From Echria macrotheca (taxonomy: Eukaryota; Ascomycota; Sordariomycetes; Sordariales; Schizotheciaceae), in the NCBI GenBank assembly GCA_030411725.1, contig MU839856.1, positions 1 to 64,000 of the forward strand: 64,000 nt of DNA, in the 5' to 3' direction. The notes below the pieces were generated by a model, which saw nothing but the letters and a program-made list of their open reading frames with translations, had not been told where the DNA came from and ran no database searches. Of the stretch, positions 10,558-20,730 are shown piece by piece (position 1 is the first letter of the stretch; every line of letters begins with the position of its first letter). The position numbers were made by a program, and so were the translations under genes.

Positions 10558-12861
10558 ATGACTCCGGGACTGGTATACAAACCCCTACCCAATGATGTCC
10601 CGACCATCCGCCTTCTTCTCATCGCTGCGCCTACGGGCGGTGCCTACGACGATGGCATTGTCTGCACGACCGTAGCGGTTCCGTTGAATGATCCCACAGC
10701 ATTGCGCCAGATGCCGTATCGCGCTCTGTCTTACTCATGGAGAGACAAAGCGTGCTTAACCGACTTGACCGGCCCCGAATCCGACAACTTTGGCGCTTTG
10801 GTTCCGCCAGCCACTATTGTTTGCGATGGCTTAAAGACGCAAATCCCTCAAACCCTCAACCTTGCTTTGTGGCGACTGAGACAGCGCTTCACCACGCCCC
10901 GCGTCTGGGTCGACTACCTGTGCATCAACCAGGCCGACGACGATGAGAAGACGAGTCAGGTCTCCTTGATGAGCGACATCTACGCGCTCGCAGACGAGGT
11001 TGTTGTGTGGCTCGGAGAGAGCACTCCGGGTTTAAACACCCTGCAGTTCGAGTGGCACGGCGACGACAGGGACTACGACTTTATCGGCCACTACATCCGT
11101 TGTTTCAGCAAATGGGAGGCCTCTGCTCCGGTCAGCTCGGTCTCTCTTTTCTCCCCAAGGTCCATCGACAGGCCTGAGATCAATGAGGATGCCCGCGAAA
11201 ACCCCTACCCTCCCGAGGTCCTCACTGGGCCATTCGTGCTCGAGGACCGGCTGGCACGGCCTTCTCCGACAAGTGGTGTTCTGGGCATATTCTGTCTCTT
11301 CCGCTTGCTTTTTCGGAGTGATTCTTGGCCCATCAGGTTCCACGGCGGCGATCTTTCCATTCTTTCCACCGGTCAGAGGTCCTGGTCAAAGATGATTGAC
11401 GACATGATTTGGGCGTTATCCGAGCGCCCATGGGTTCGTCTCCCTAGCATCCAAGTTAGATAGTCTCTGACATCCCCACAGTGGAAACGAACATGGGTGG
11501 TGCAAGAGTGTGTCCTTGCTAAACGGGCCGTCGTGTATTGTGGCGGCATGTCGGCCCCCTGGGACATGTTCGCTGGCGGTGCCCAGGCCTATCTCCGCAA
11601 AATGGCGCAGCAGGACCTGCTGAGATCGTCCGAAACAAACCCGTTGTTGGTCCTGAGTAAAATGATTCTCCAGATCGAGGCGCCTCGAAAACTCGTGACC
11701 ACCGGCTCGGGAATGCGACTCGTCCACGTCTTGCGACAATTCCATTCCCGCCAGGCAACCGACTCCAGAGACAAGGTCTTTGGGCTACTGGGGCTTGTTG
11801 GCAGGGGCGCGTCTTACACAATTACGCCCAACTACCAACTCACCGCCCCAGAAGTCTTTATTCAGGCTGCTGTCCAGATCTTGCAGGAAGACCAAGGCCT
11901 AGCGCTGCTCCTGGGGCCCCGAACGCTCTACAAACATCCCAGCATTCCAAACAGCCCTGGAACAAGGCTTCTCCCGTTTTTGGCGTCGCAGCTCCGTCGA
12001 TCGATCGATATCCCGTCATGGTGTGTAAATTGGGAAGATATGCCGACGGAGAGCGAACGATTGAGGCTGCAATGTCTCGACCTCTACGCTGCTGATGGAA
12101 GTCAACCCTCGACCCCAGTCTACCTCCACGCTAAACCTCGTGGTTTCATCCTCCAACTCAACGTGTATCCCATCGGCGAGATCGACGCCGTTGAGGATGC
12201 ACTGCTGCCGGAGAGAGGATACGGCCGTCTACGATCCGCAGCAGCAAATATTATTTCCAGGGTGTTGAGGACTCGCCCCGAACTACAAGAGTTGGATATC
12301 TGCAGGCACATCTGCGCTGACGTTGTTCACGACAGCCTAAGCCGAAGTCTGGATGACCGCGAATCTTATAGAAGATGCTGTGAGAATGACTCGACTGCCA
12401 TTAACTTCTTTATGCGAGACGAAACGACGAAGATCAACCGCAAAACGGCCTTCGGGCCTGGTATAATGCGTCAAAGTTACATTCCTCCCCCAGAAACCAC
12501 GGCGGGAAGGAATTCAGTATACTATGCCATGGAAGCCATGGCTGGCGGCCGTCGTGTTTTCTATTCCAGGATAGCGGGAGGAAATGTCGGGATCGGACCC
12601 CCGGATATTAAGCCCGGCGATCTAATATGCATCGTTCCTGGCTTATCGGTGCCGCTCGTTCTCCGCAGGACGGATGCACGATTTTGTGTTGGAAATCCTG
12701 TGAGCAAGCTGTGTGGGGAAGGGCCAACGCCGGAGCCTGGTATCTGCAACACCAGGCATGAGCGGTGTTACGTACTTGTTGGGGACGTCTACGTTCCCGG
12801 TGTCATGGACGGGCAACTTATGGCGATGTCTCCGAAGCTATTTACTGCATTCCTTGTCTAG
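10558..12861 (+). CDS. HET-domain (heterokaryon incompatibility) protein
   Basis: The protein has 751 residues from two exons, 10558-11433 and 11482-12861. The 48-nt GT-AG intron has the branch site CTCTGAC. The three HET (PF06985) blocks are visible: YRALSYSW at about 54-61, RVWVDYLCINQADDDEKTSQVSLMSDIYALADEVVVWLG at about 115-153 (written here only as its family landmarks VWVDYLCINQ and VVVWLG), and RPWWKRTWVVQE at about 290-301, which is completed exactly by the splice. A DSRDKVFGLLGL motif follows, and the C-terminal third carries the usual YVPGVMDGQ-like end. HET proteins trigger death of fused cells that differ at recognition loci. No NACHT or repeat domain is attached, so this is a stand-alone HET protein. 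It starts at ATG 10558 rather than an upstream TTG. The reading frame is intact. Confidence 0.93.
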
Positions 12862-13636
12862 GCAGCTAGCCCCTCTCCAAGTGTATCAGCGACACCGTGC
12901 GTCTCGCAAAGTTAAACGTACACATCCGGAGAGCTCCGCATATGCCGTGAACGGATGGCGTTGCACGGTGAAGTACTTCTCTAGAGATCTCCTGACTCAG
13001 AAGAAAGAGGGTTCCTGTGCAGTGCTTTTTCAGTACTGGAATTACTTGCGAGAGGATGTGGGGAGTTCAGACGCCTCTGCCACTGAACCTTGCATTGCTA
13101 TTGTCAATGAGCTGGAGCATAACGCCATGCTCAACCTTGTCGAAAAGCGCTCCGCCGGACGTTGGTAGGGGCTTGGCACTTCTACTGGTTGCCGACCACA
13201 TCACAATTCCGTCGTTCGTTGTGGTATGGTTACAGTATTAGCATTATCTTTAGGACCGTCTTTCTAGTCAACGGCGCCATCATGGAAATGACATAAGGTA
13301 CCTACCTGACTGTAGTTCACAATAGCATGCCGAAGCGGCTAGATTACAAAATTCTATCATCGAGCGAGAGGCTCGCGAATTATGCTCGGCGTTATGCTGA
13401 CGTTGGCCTAACGCTATCGGGTATCCGGATGTGCCGTGGTTCTCTCCATAAAGTGCGGGGAATGCCCCAGCTCGTCCACCGACAGAAGTCTCTCCAGATT
13501 AGCATGTGATCCAACATCCGATCTAAAGCCATCAGAACGCTGCTACCTACTTAGCATTGACCTCTCAAAGTAAATTCCAGCGACATATCACTCTCTCAAC
13601 TCGACATAGAATCCAGATACACGAACCAACACAGCC
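12862..13636. other. Intergenic spacer
   Basis: This is the 3' region of the HET gene and upstream region of the next small gene. Short open frames at 12713-13168 and 13327-13509 lack support. Nothing else was recognised. Confidence 0.5.
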
Positions 13637-14125
13637 ATGTCCGCCTCAGCCCCCCACAACAACGACTCAACGGGCAACACCGCCAAGCCCAAGGCCATCC
13701 GCGCCCCCTCCCCGTTGGCCAAAACTCTTGTTAACGTCATTGGCATCACCCGCGCCGCTTTTGGCGTCGGATGTCTTCTCGCCCCTTCATACGCCCTCAA
13801 AATCGTCGGCCTGACATCTGCCCTTTCACCCGAGGCCTCCATCATTACGCGCATGTTCGGCGTGCGCGAAATCATTGTCGGCGAGGCTCTGCTCCTCGCG
13901 GAACGCAGTGCGGCGGCGAAGCGCGGGACGGCCGAGGAGGAGGCGGGGCATGAAGAGGTTACGCGATCGATTTGGTTGAATGTTGCGACGGATAGTTTGG
14001 ATGTTGTGGCGTTGGCCTTTGGATTTGCGCAGGGATCGTTGGATACGTTGGCGACTTGGAAGATGGTATTGACGGCCGTGTTATATGCCGGTATGGGCTT
14101 GGAGGCTTCTTTGTTGTATAAGTGA
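13637..14125 (+). CDS. Small multi-pass membrane protein, DUF4267-like
   Basis: The gene encodes 162 residues in a single exon, starting at ATG 13637 in good context (GCCATGTCC). After about 25 polar residues there are about four hydrophobic segments: LVNVIGITRAAFGVGCLLAP, SIITRMFGVREIIVGEALLLA, SLDVVALAFGFAQGSLDTLA and MVLTAVLYAGMGLEASLLY. The arrangement of a first helix, an FGVRE(I/D)-type turn and later helices resembles DUF4267-type membrane proteins; this match is by pattern only. Cellular role is unknown. The frame is intact, and GC at third positions is high in the first half, as expected for an expressed gene. Confidence 0.8.
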   Translation: MSASAPHNNDSTGNTAKPKAIRAPSPLAKTLVNVIGITRAAFGVGCLLAPSYALKIVGLTSALSPEASIITRMFGVREIIVGEALLLAERSAAAKRGTAEEEAGHEEVTRSIWLNVATDSLDVVALAFGFAQGSLDTLATWKMVLTAVLYAGMGLEASLLYK

Positions 14126-14289
14126 TATATCCCCTTCCAGATACTGTATGTAGAATGGGGTCCCGCACTTCTTCATGATGATGCTTGACGTGAGAATTAG
14201 GTAGGAGTGTGGATAGACTAGAGAAGTCGATCGACAGCCAAATCGATCTCGATCATTGCGTCTCAAAGCTTCTACCGGAATGTGACATG

Positions 14290-14782
14290 GATCCTTTCAA
14301 ACGGAGCATCAAACGCTTCGCATAGTTTGTATTGTCACAGTCTTCCTCCATTTCCAAATTCTTTGAATGGACATGTTAACAGTCTTGGTAGTGAAAGGCG
14401 GCGAAAGGTTCATGAAGACCTTTTCCGGGTCAGCATGCGCAACACCAATCAGATTCCTCAGAATTCTAAGTCTACCCGGCTCCTTTAAAAGCCAGTGCCG
14501 CAACCCATTTGCCAGTCCATGCCGCTTGTGGCCTTTTTTTGTTGCAGTCCCCGATCAAAATAGCATCTCTCCAAGTGCCATGGGATTTTTTCTTCCTTTC
14601 GAGTTTCCTACGCATCCAGTGTGCTCTAGAGATTTGACCACCGGGATCCGCTCGAGGATCGGACCGTACCAGACAGTAAGTTGTCCGGCTTTCTCAAGCC
14701 GTCTAAGGCCAGAGCAACCGAACTCGTGGGAAACCAATCCGCTCAAATAGCTACTTGGAAGTAGCGTCCAGGTCACTCTCAT
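14290..14782 (-). pseudogene. Degenerate ORF with one internal stop
   Basis: On the minus strand the frame starting at ATG 14782 is open to 14555, meets a TGA, and continues open in the same frame to about 14309 (about 158 codons in all). The second part (DPEKVFMNLSPPFTTKTVNMS and IQRIWKWRKTV) is protein-like. I do not recognise a family. It is probably a relic of a decayed gene; chance is the alternative. Confidence 0.3.
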
Positions 14783-15177
14783 CCCAGTACAGCTTTACCC
14801 CGCGCTTTGACCTGGGTCGTTGGAACTTCTTCTCGGTGTCCGTAGCTACAGCTGTCGATGGCAGTACGTCTTATCACCGGTTCTGTGGTATAGGGAATTT
14901 GTAGACGCGCTCCGTTCCTTTTCTTGTCGAAGTGCTACTGATGAGATCCGTCCGCAGACGAGGTTACTACGTGTGAGGATTACCAATACCAAGGGTAGAT
15001 GTTTGGCTTCGATTTTACGTATCTCAACCCAGCTGGTAGCACTGACAGGTTGTGCTCATGGTACTAAAGATCTTTCGGCACAGTGTATTGACCTAACGGT
15101 CCTGGCGTGGATATGTTGTTTCCAGACCGAGCTGTTATTTATGGGTAGATCGTGCCTGTGCATCTGCTTGTAATGGT
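14783..15177. other. Spacer
   Basis: A 117-codon open plus-strand frame (14820-15173) has no motif, no splice context and atypical composition. I see no supported gene here. Confidence 0.4.
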
Positions 15178-15299
15178 TTGAGTATCGGACCGGTACGAGA
15201 GACCACGAACCCATTCGACGTCGAATTACTCGACTGCTGCAGACGAAGCTTCGGCGTTTCCAGATCCATTGGCGGCCGATATATCACAACCCGAGGCCT

Positions 15300-15890
15300 A
15301 TGCAGGGCCCGCCTCCCCCGTGCCTCCCGACCCTACTCCCGCGTTCCTATGCCCCAGATTCATTCATCACAACCGATATTAACCAGGGAATCATCGATCT
15401 TGTGTTTAGGACCCCCCTGGAAGCAAAAGCTATTTCATTCGGCACGGCAAGGTTACATGGTAGGGTACAATCCTGGGCACTTGTTTGGACCCCCGAGTTT
15501 TGGCATTGAATTTATCAAGCCTCCAGCTCCAGTTCGAAGCCGCAGTATAAATTCGAAGGCTCTGGGTTGAGGGCGTGTGGATTTGAAATCGGCCGTATTG
15601 GGCAAGCGAGGACGTAGAGAATTTTGTCGGAGGATTCCCGGACTGGCTGCGGGAGAACAAGCTCAAGACGCGAACGGATGGGCGGGACATAGAGGCGAAA
15701 AAAGGTGGTTCAGAACAGATTAAGGGCGAATGGGAAAAAGGCCTTGGGTGTGAGCCCTGTCATCAACGCTGAGGTCAGGGACATTCGTTGCATTATCTTG
15801 GACTTCAGCGTGCTATTGGTGCCTAGGAAGACCCCGCACCTGGACGTTGAGAAGTATGAGCCTACCGGCGAGTACTATATTGATCAGTAG
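15300..15890 (+). pseudogene. Decayed protein-coding relic
   Basis: Protein-like sequence appears on the plus strand in successive frames. One segment runs from about 15300 to a stop at 15507 (DSFITTDINQGIIDLVFRTP). A second starts near 15612 (EDVENFVGGFPDWLRENKLK) and runs to about 15750. It continues after a one-base frame change as VSPVINAEVRDIRCIILDFSVL, reaching a stop at about 15888. The joined order reads like one gene interrupted by stops and frameshifts. I cannot name the family, so the call rests on coding-like composition alone. Confidence 0.4.
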
Positions 15891-16789
15891 GTATCTCGGC
15901 TGTTTCCTTTCATTCGCGATGTATATTGAATGACCGTTGTCCCATACTGGCAGCACGTCGCGGGTAATCCACTGGACTCCAGTTTATACGTAGGTATCCT
16001 GCAAGTATCATGGGCTGTTCTGCAACCCTAACTCCATGAGGGACACTAAAAGGCTGGGAGGAACTGATGCATAGCCCCGGTAGATCTTTAACTCAAGGTT
16101 CTTTACGCTTCGGACGATATGCCTCCACGATAGTTCCTTTGAGGTGTGGGACATTGTGGCAATCGTGACGCCGCAGGAGAAAAAGCCGCGCCAGGCAACG
16201 GACAAGTCCTCATATCTAACTGGACTTTGCCGAGGTGAATATGAATCTATTGAAATGATAGGTTCGGGCACGCCCCGTGCAGTATTTTGGTTAGGGATGT
16301 AGCGTTGCCACTGTCTACCACGGAACAGAGCACGATACCCGTGCCACAAAAGACTATGGCCAACATCGTCACAGCCCCGCCACCCGTTAGCGACAGTTAC
16401 GAAGGGCAGATAGGAGACCCGCCAGTAATTAGTATTTAGTAATAAGGTGAGATCCAGATAAAGAGCATTTTGGGCTCGAGTTTAGAGGACTAGGCTTACT
16501 AAGGTGATGCTGATGGTGGGACTTGAGAGCTGGGACTCGGGCTGGAAGCTAACTCAAGTTGAAATAAGTTCCGGACGAAGTTTAGTATAGGGTTTAAAAT
16601 AGGAATCGATATCGTACCCGAATTAACCTGGGACCAGTTAAAATTAGTTAGATCCGACTTTAATCTAGTTGTATACATTATCCCCGCTTGGAGTCCAGTG
16701 CTATGTTTACGGTTCAGGCGTAGTTATATTATATTTCTTCAAAATAGAATATGGTACGTAATTTGAAAAGATTCAGGATGCTTAACCCC

Positions 16790-16995
16790 AAAGCCAGGGT
16801 TAGATTTCAAAGCAGAACCCAAACCCGAACCTGGGTTGGGGCCAACCCAGAGCCAGACTGGGACTGGGATTGGGACTTGGACCCAAACCATTATCGGAAC
16901 CGCGTTTACGTCCAAGGCCGGTGAGAACATAAACTCGAACTGGAATTCCAACGAACCGGAATAAAACCACACCTAGAGCCGGAGCCGGAGCACCC
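16790..16995. repeat. Degenerate hexamer array 2
   Basis: Units such as CCCAAA, CCCGAA, CCTGGG, ACTGGG and ACTTGG follow each other with roughly six-base spacing for about 200 bases. Open frames on the minus strand only reflect this repeat (runs alternating V/P/G/L). It is related in unit sequence to the arrays at 8.1 and 18.7 kb. Confidence 0.6.
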
Positions 16996-18712
16996 TGGAT
17001 CCACAAACTACACGGAGAAAAATAGGCCGACCACAACTAGAAGACTAAACAGTAACAGGCTAGACATCGTTTCCGCACAAACCAGAGGGCAATACCAAAG
17101 CATATTTTTAAACCTCCAACAAAAGACATCACTGTGACATGTTTTCCGTTCCGCAAACTTCATACTCCCGGCGAACTTGGCCATCTTTATTAGGTGAATG
17201 TTCCAGGGTGCGTACCTGCACGTGTCGACGGCGCAGCCTAGGTATTCTCCAAGCCGCGTTACCTTTCGCTTATTTCTACCGCTTATATATTCCTTCTACT
17301 AAAGCGCTCACGCTAGATCTTCAGCAATGATAGATGCGACCCGCCGTCATAACGCTCAAAACTCAGGAGTGGCGAGATGGCTCAACACTCGTCAACGAAG
17401 AGATGAGGGCCTAAAGAGGAACAACTCCTGGTACAAAGCTTTGCTTGAAGAGTAACATAATAGATCCAACAAACAGTCGGGGCTACAGAGTGAATCCCGA
17501 TGCACACTGATGGAGGTGCAAGTGCACTGCTATCACCAGGACCATGCCCGGCATGAGCTAGGATTATAGTCTGGCGAGTTCACTCTTGCATTACCCGGAT
17601 AACATAGATTTCAGAGCCAATCTAGCGAGGATGAACCATTGTTTACTGAGGTCTTATAATCCAAATGCATCTTCGACAATCATTGAGCAGGGGCTGAGGT
17701 GGACAAGCCGCAGCTTGCAGCGCAGGAATGTGCCAAATCTGCTCTCATAATCCTGTAACCGTCCCCATATGCAAGGTAAACGTCCGTTCCATCCCCGCTG
17801 CGGCGTAGAAGTGCGATTCCAGTGCCCGTGTACAATGGGTTTCACAAGTAAAACTCAAAGACAGCCGATGAATAAATAAAGCTGGCTGCATACCCACAAG
17901 AAGGAACATGGAGAACGTCGCAGGCAACAGCGGAGGACTCGAACCTCGCTTGACATGTAAGACCACTCTCAAAAGGGCCGAATCTACTACCCTCATAGTA
18001 CTTCTAGTAGTGGTAACCGATCTTATGGGCGGTATCAACCTCTCGGAGGTCGCTCACGGTATTGAATGTGAGACATTCAGGATCTCTTTTGCCGGATGCT
18101 GGCCCCAGGCTTTACAATACTTCTCACTGCTCGAAGTTGGAGCCGAAACACGCCGGACCGGTGATGGAGCTTGAGCAACGGCCTACCAGCCCCAAGATCC
18201 TTGCCGGGCCGCCCCGTAGCCAGCGAGGTCTGAAGAATCTGATTCAAGCGATTTTTACGCGCCTCAATCGAGTGCTGCTTCTTGAGCCACCCTGGTTTAG
18301 TAACCGTGTTTGTGCCCCCTGCAACCGACGTTAGCGTCATACAAGCCAACTGACATGATGCCTCACGGTCAGTGTGATTCACACGCCCCCGAGCTGTCTT
18401 TTACAACCCCCTGTTCATGTTCTTGTAAATGATCCAGCCCTTGACAGGTCGGGAAGTTGGTGCCGGAGAACATAATGATTGATGGTACCCTGGTCTGGCC
18501 ATGCGGCATGCCCCCTCTTCTTGTTTGTAGCTATCCGCGCTGACACCTTTCAGTTCAGCGTTAACAAACGCCATTGCCAGGCCCTGCGAGCGCACGTGGT
18601 CAAATTATTCCCGATAAGGCATTTCCTTTTTTCTTTTCTTTTTGTGGCCAGCCGATTTCCTGAGCCAAATCATCCTGGTGGGTTCGCCATGGTCCGGAAC
18701 CCACCAGACAGT

Positions 18713-18865
18713 TACCCAAACCCAAACCCAAACCCGGACTCACTCTGAGTCCCGGACTGGGACTGGGACTCGGACTCAAACTCGAACTCGAGCTTGAACT
18801 CGAACTCGAACTCGGACCCGAGCTCGAACTCGGGCTCGGAATCTGACTCAGACTCGGATCACTTG
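18713..18865. repeat. Degenerate hexamer array 3 (CCCAAA to GGACTC/GAACTC)
   Basis: The array opens with three copies of CCCAAA and then passes into about twenty hexamers of the types GGACTC, GGACTG and GAACTC. This is the cleanest of the three arrays. Its units turn a minus-strand frame into a serine-rich artefact. Confidence 0.8.
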
Positions 18866-20679
18866 GACTTGGGCAGCCAGCCTTCCATGCGGTCATGTAT
18901 GGAACCCGTACACTCGCTGGCCAGAACTCTCTAGATGCCCTACGGGCCTGGAGAGATTTTTTCCCCCATCCAAGCCTTAGAAAACCTCTATAGTCGTCTC
19001 TCTGCAGTACTCTCGTAGTCCTACAGGTGGGTAGAGCTGGTCTGGCTGAAATGGGAGCGCTCAGGGACGGCGTCAGTGACGCGACGATTGGCATTGATCC
19101 GATTATGTACTTAAGGCCGGCGCTACGCACTGTTCCCCGTATCAATGCGGAGAGTTCGTACGTATGGACGCTGGAGGGCTCTTCCCGTCCATATTTAAGT
19201 GCTAAAACGTGATAGTCTTCGCAACAGCGCCGCTTGGACAGCGACGATTTGGTTTCCGCCGGCCGAAGCAGAATGGGAACTTCCGGGAGCGAGGTACAGC
19301 GAGGTACAGCTTTCTGTACGGACGTGGAAGGCGTGTTTTTGCTCTCATTTTCTGTCTCGAAGAGCTAATACTCCTTCCCTTATCATATCATGGCCGGAGC
19401 CGCTTCAGTTGTAGGTGATACGGACAAAACGTCCCGGCGAGTCTGTTACAACTAAGCAGCCACACAATGCTGTTTAATACGCACCTATTAAAGACCACCT
19501 TGTCCATTATAATGATGCCGTCCGACTATGAGTACTGCCTCGTCGACGGTGTTATCCTACTCCTATGCTTCTGTCGTCTCCAATACCGCTTTCCCTAGCA
19601 CCTCAGTGAATGACTCTCTGTATATACGAATAATAGGCTACCTTCCGATGATGTGCTGCTGATTGAGTAACAGTTGATAAGGTAGATCCCCATGTCTGTC
19701 AAAGCTTTATAGGGACTCTTTGGGTCCTACGAAACACTGAACTTGGATACGCGAGAATACCATGCAACGCATTAGGCGTTTTGATAGGACTGATAAATCT
19801 CGAGCAACCCGGGCGGGGTCTTGTGTGACTTGGTGGCGTAGCCGGACAATGATCTCCCAAAAATACCAGTTCCCACAATCCGTTGGGGGGCTTCGGGTAC
19901 GAACACGTTCCAAGGGCACAAACCCGGCGTCGTCATCCAAGGCGGATACTAATCCGCCCACATTCTGGCCCTCTTACATGGCGATCTGTACAGGCGGTTC
20001 AAGTTTGTCGATTGAGGTCTCGTGACTTGTTGTTCCTGGCCTGCCCGCAGCCGGTGGTTGTTCCAGGGTCGCCCTCGCTGTGCTCTAGGTACGTTGTCCT
20101 GCCGTAGCTCTATTCGGCTTTTTTTTTTCGTGTTCCACTGCTGTATCCGGCTGCGTCGTGGTGGTCTGGGACTCCGAGGAAGTCAAAGGAAGGTGTGTTC
20201 ATAGGTCACATTCATTTCGGGAAGCGTTCGAAGTGACAATACATTCCCCAACCAGACATGCAATATCTCAGGTTGATGCGACAGGATGGAGACAGGGTGC
20301 CTGGTCCAAGGGAACACTTATGCGCCGGTTTCCTCCGGGCGTGCCTCAGCATAAGTCCATAGTCCAAATAGTATTGCTACCAGTCTAGAGAATTGCAGTT
20401 GCCAGATTAGTCCCATTGCTGCAGTGCTACATACAAACAAGTCGTGTTCTTGCCTATGCCGCTATAGCGCCCAGCCTGACTCTGAAGGTGGTGAAGTGGG
20501 CTTCGTCGTAGTTACACTAGCTATCGAAGTTCTGTAGCTCGTTCACGAAGATTCTCTCGGATCATTGTGAACAACTGCGGGACGTCTAGTACTTCTGTGA
20601 CGAAGGGTCCAAATTGGATCGACTGAAATCTCTGGACCTATTCACGGCGCCGCTACGCAGCACCGGACAGCAGTTGACC

Positions 20680-20730
20680 AACTTGACACGCCACCAACCA
20701 CAACTTGACACGCCACCAACCACAGCTTGC
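20680..20730. repeat. 22-bp tandem duplication
   Basis: The unit AACTTGACACGCCACCAACCAC occurs twice without interruption (20680-20701 and 20702-20723), followed by a partial third unit beginning AGCTTGCCAC. The surrounding sequence is non-coding. Confidence 0.85.

Larger units (their letters stand above)
15891..20679. other. Long gene-poor subtelomeric stretch
   Basis: No intact gene is supported across almost 4.8 kb. It holds two hexamer arrays (16.79-16.99 and 18.71-18.86 kb), a small direct duplication of CGAGGTACAG near 19294-19313, and many short frames that overlap on both strands. Composition shifts repeatedly between GC-rich and AT-rich blocks, as expected for old insertions and decay. 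No RNA gene could be supported. Confidence 0.5.

Noticed and set aside
14820..15173. 117-codon plus-strand ORF
   Set aside because: It has no ATG context, motif or coding-like composition.
17925..17955. GGACTCGAACC, resembling the reverse complement of a tRNA T-loop
   Set aside because: No acceptor stem, D-arm or anticodon arm could be paired around it at the right spacing.
18600..19145. 181-codon minus-strand frame rich in serine
   Set aside because: Its serine run only translates hexamer array 3; there is no start context or homology.
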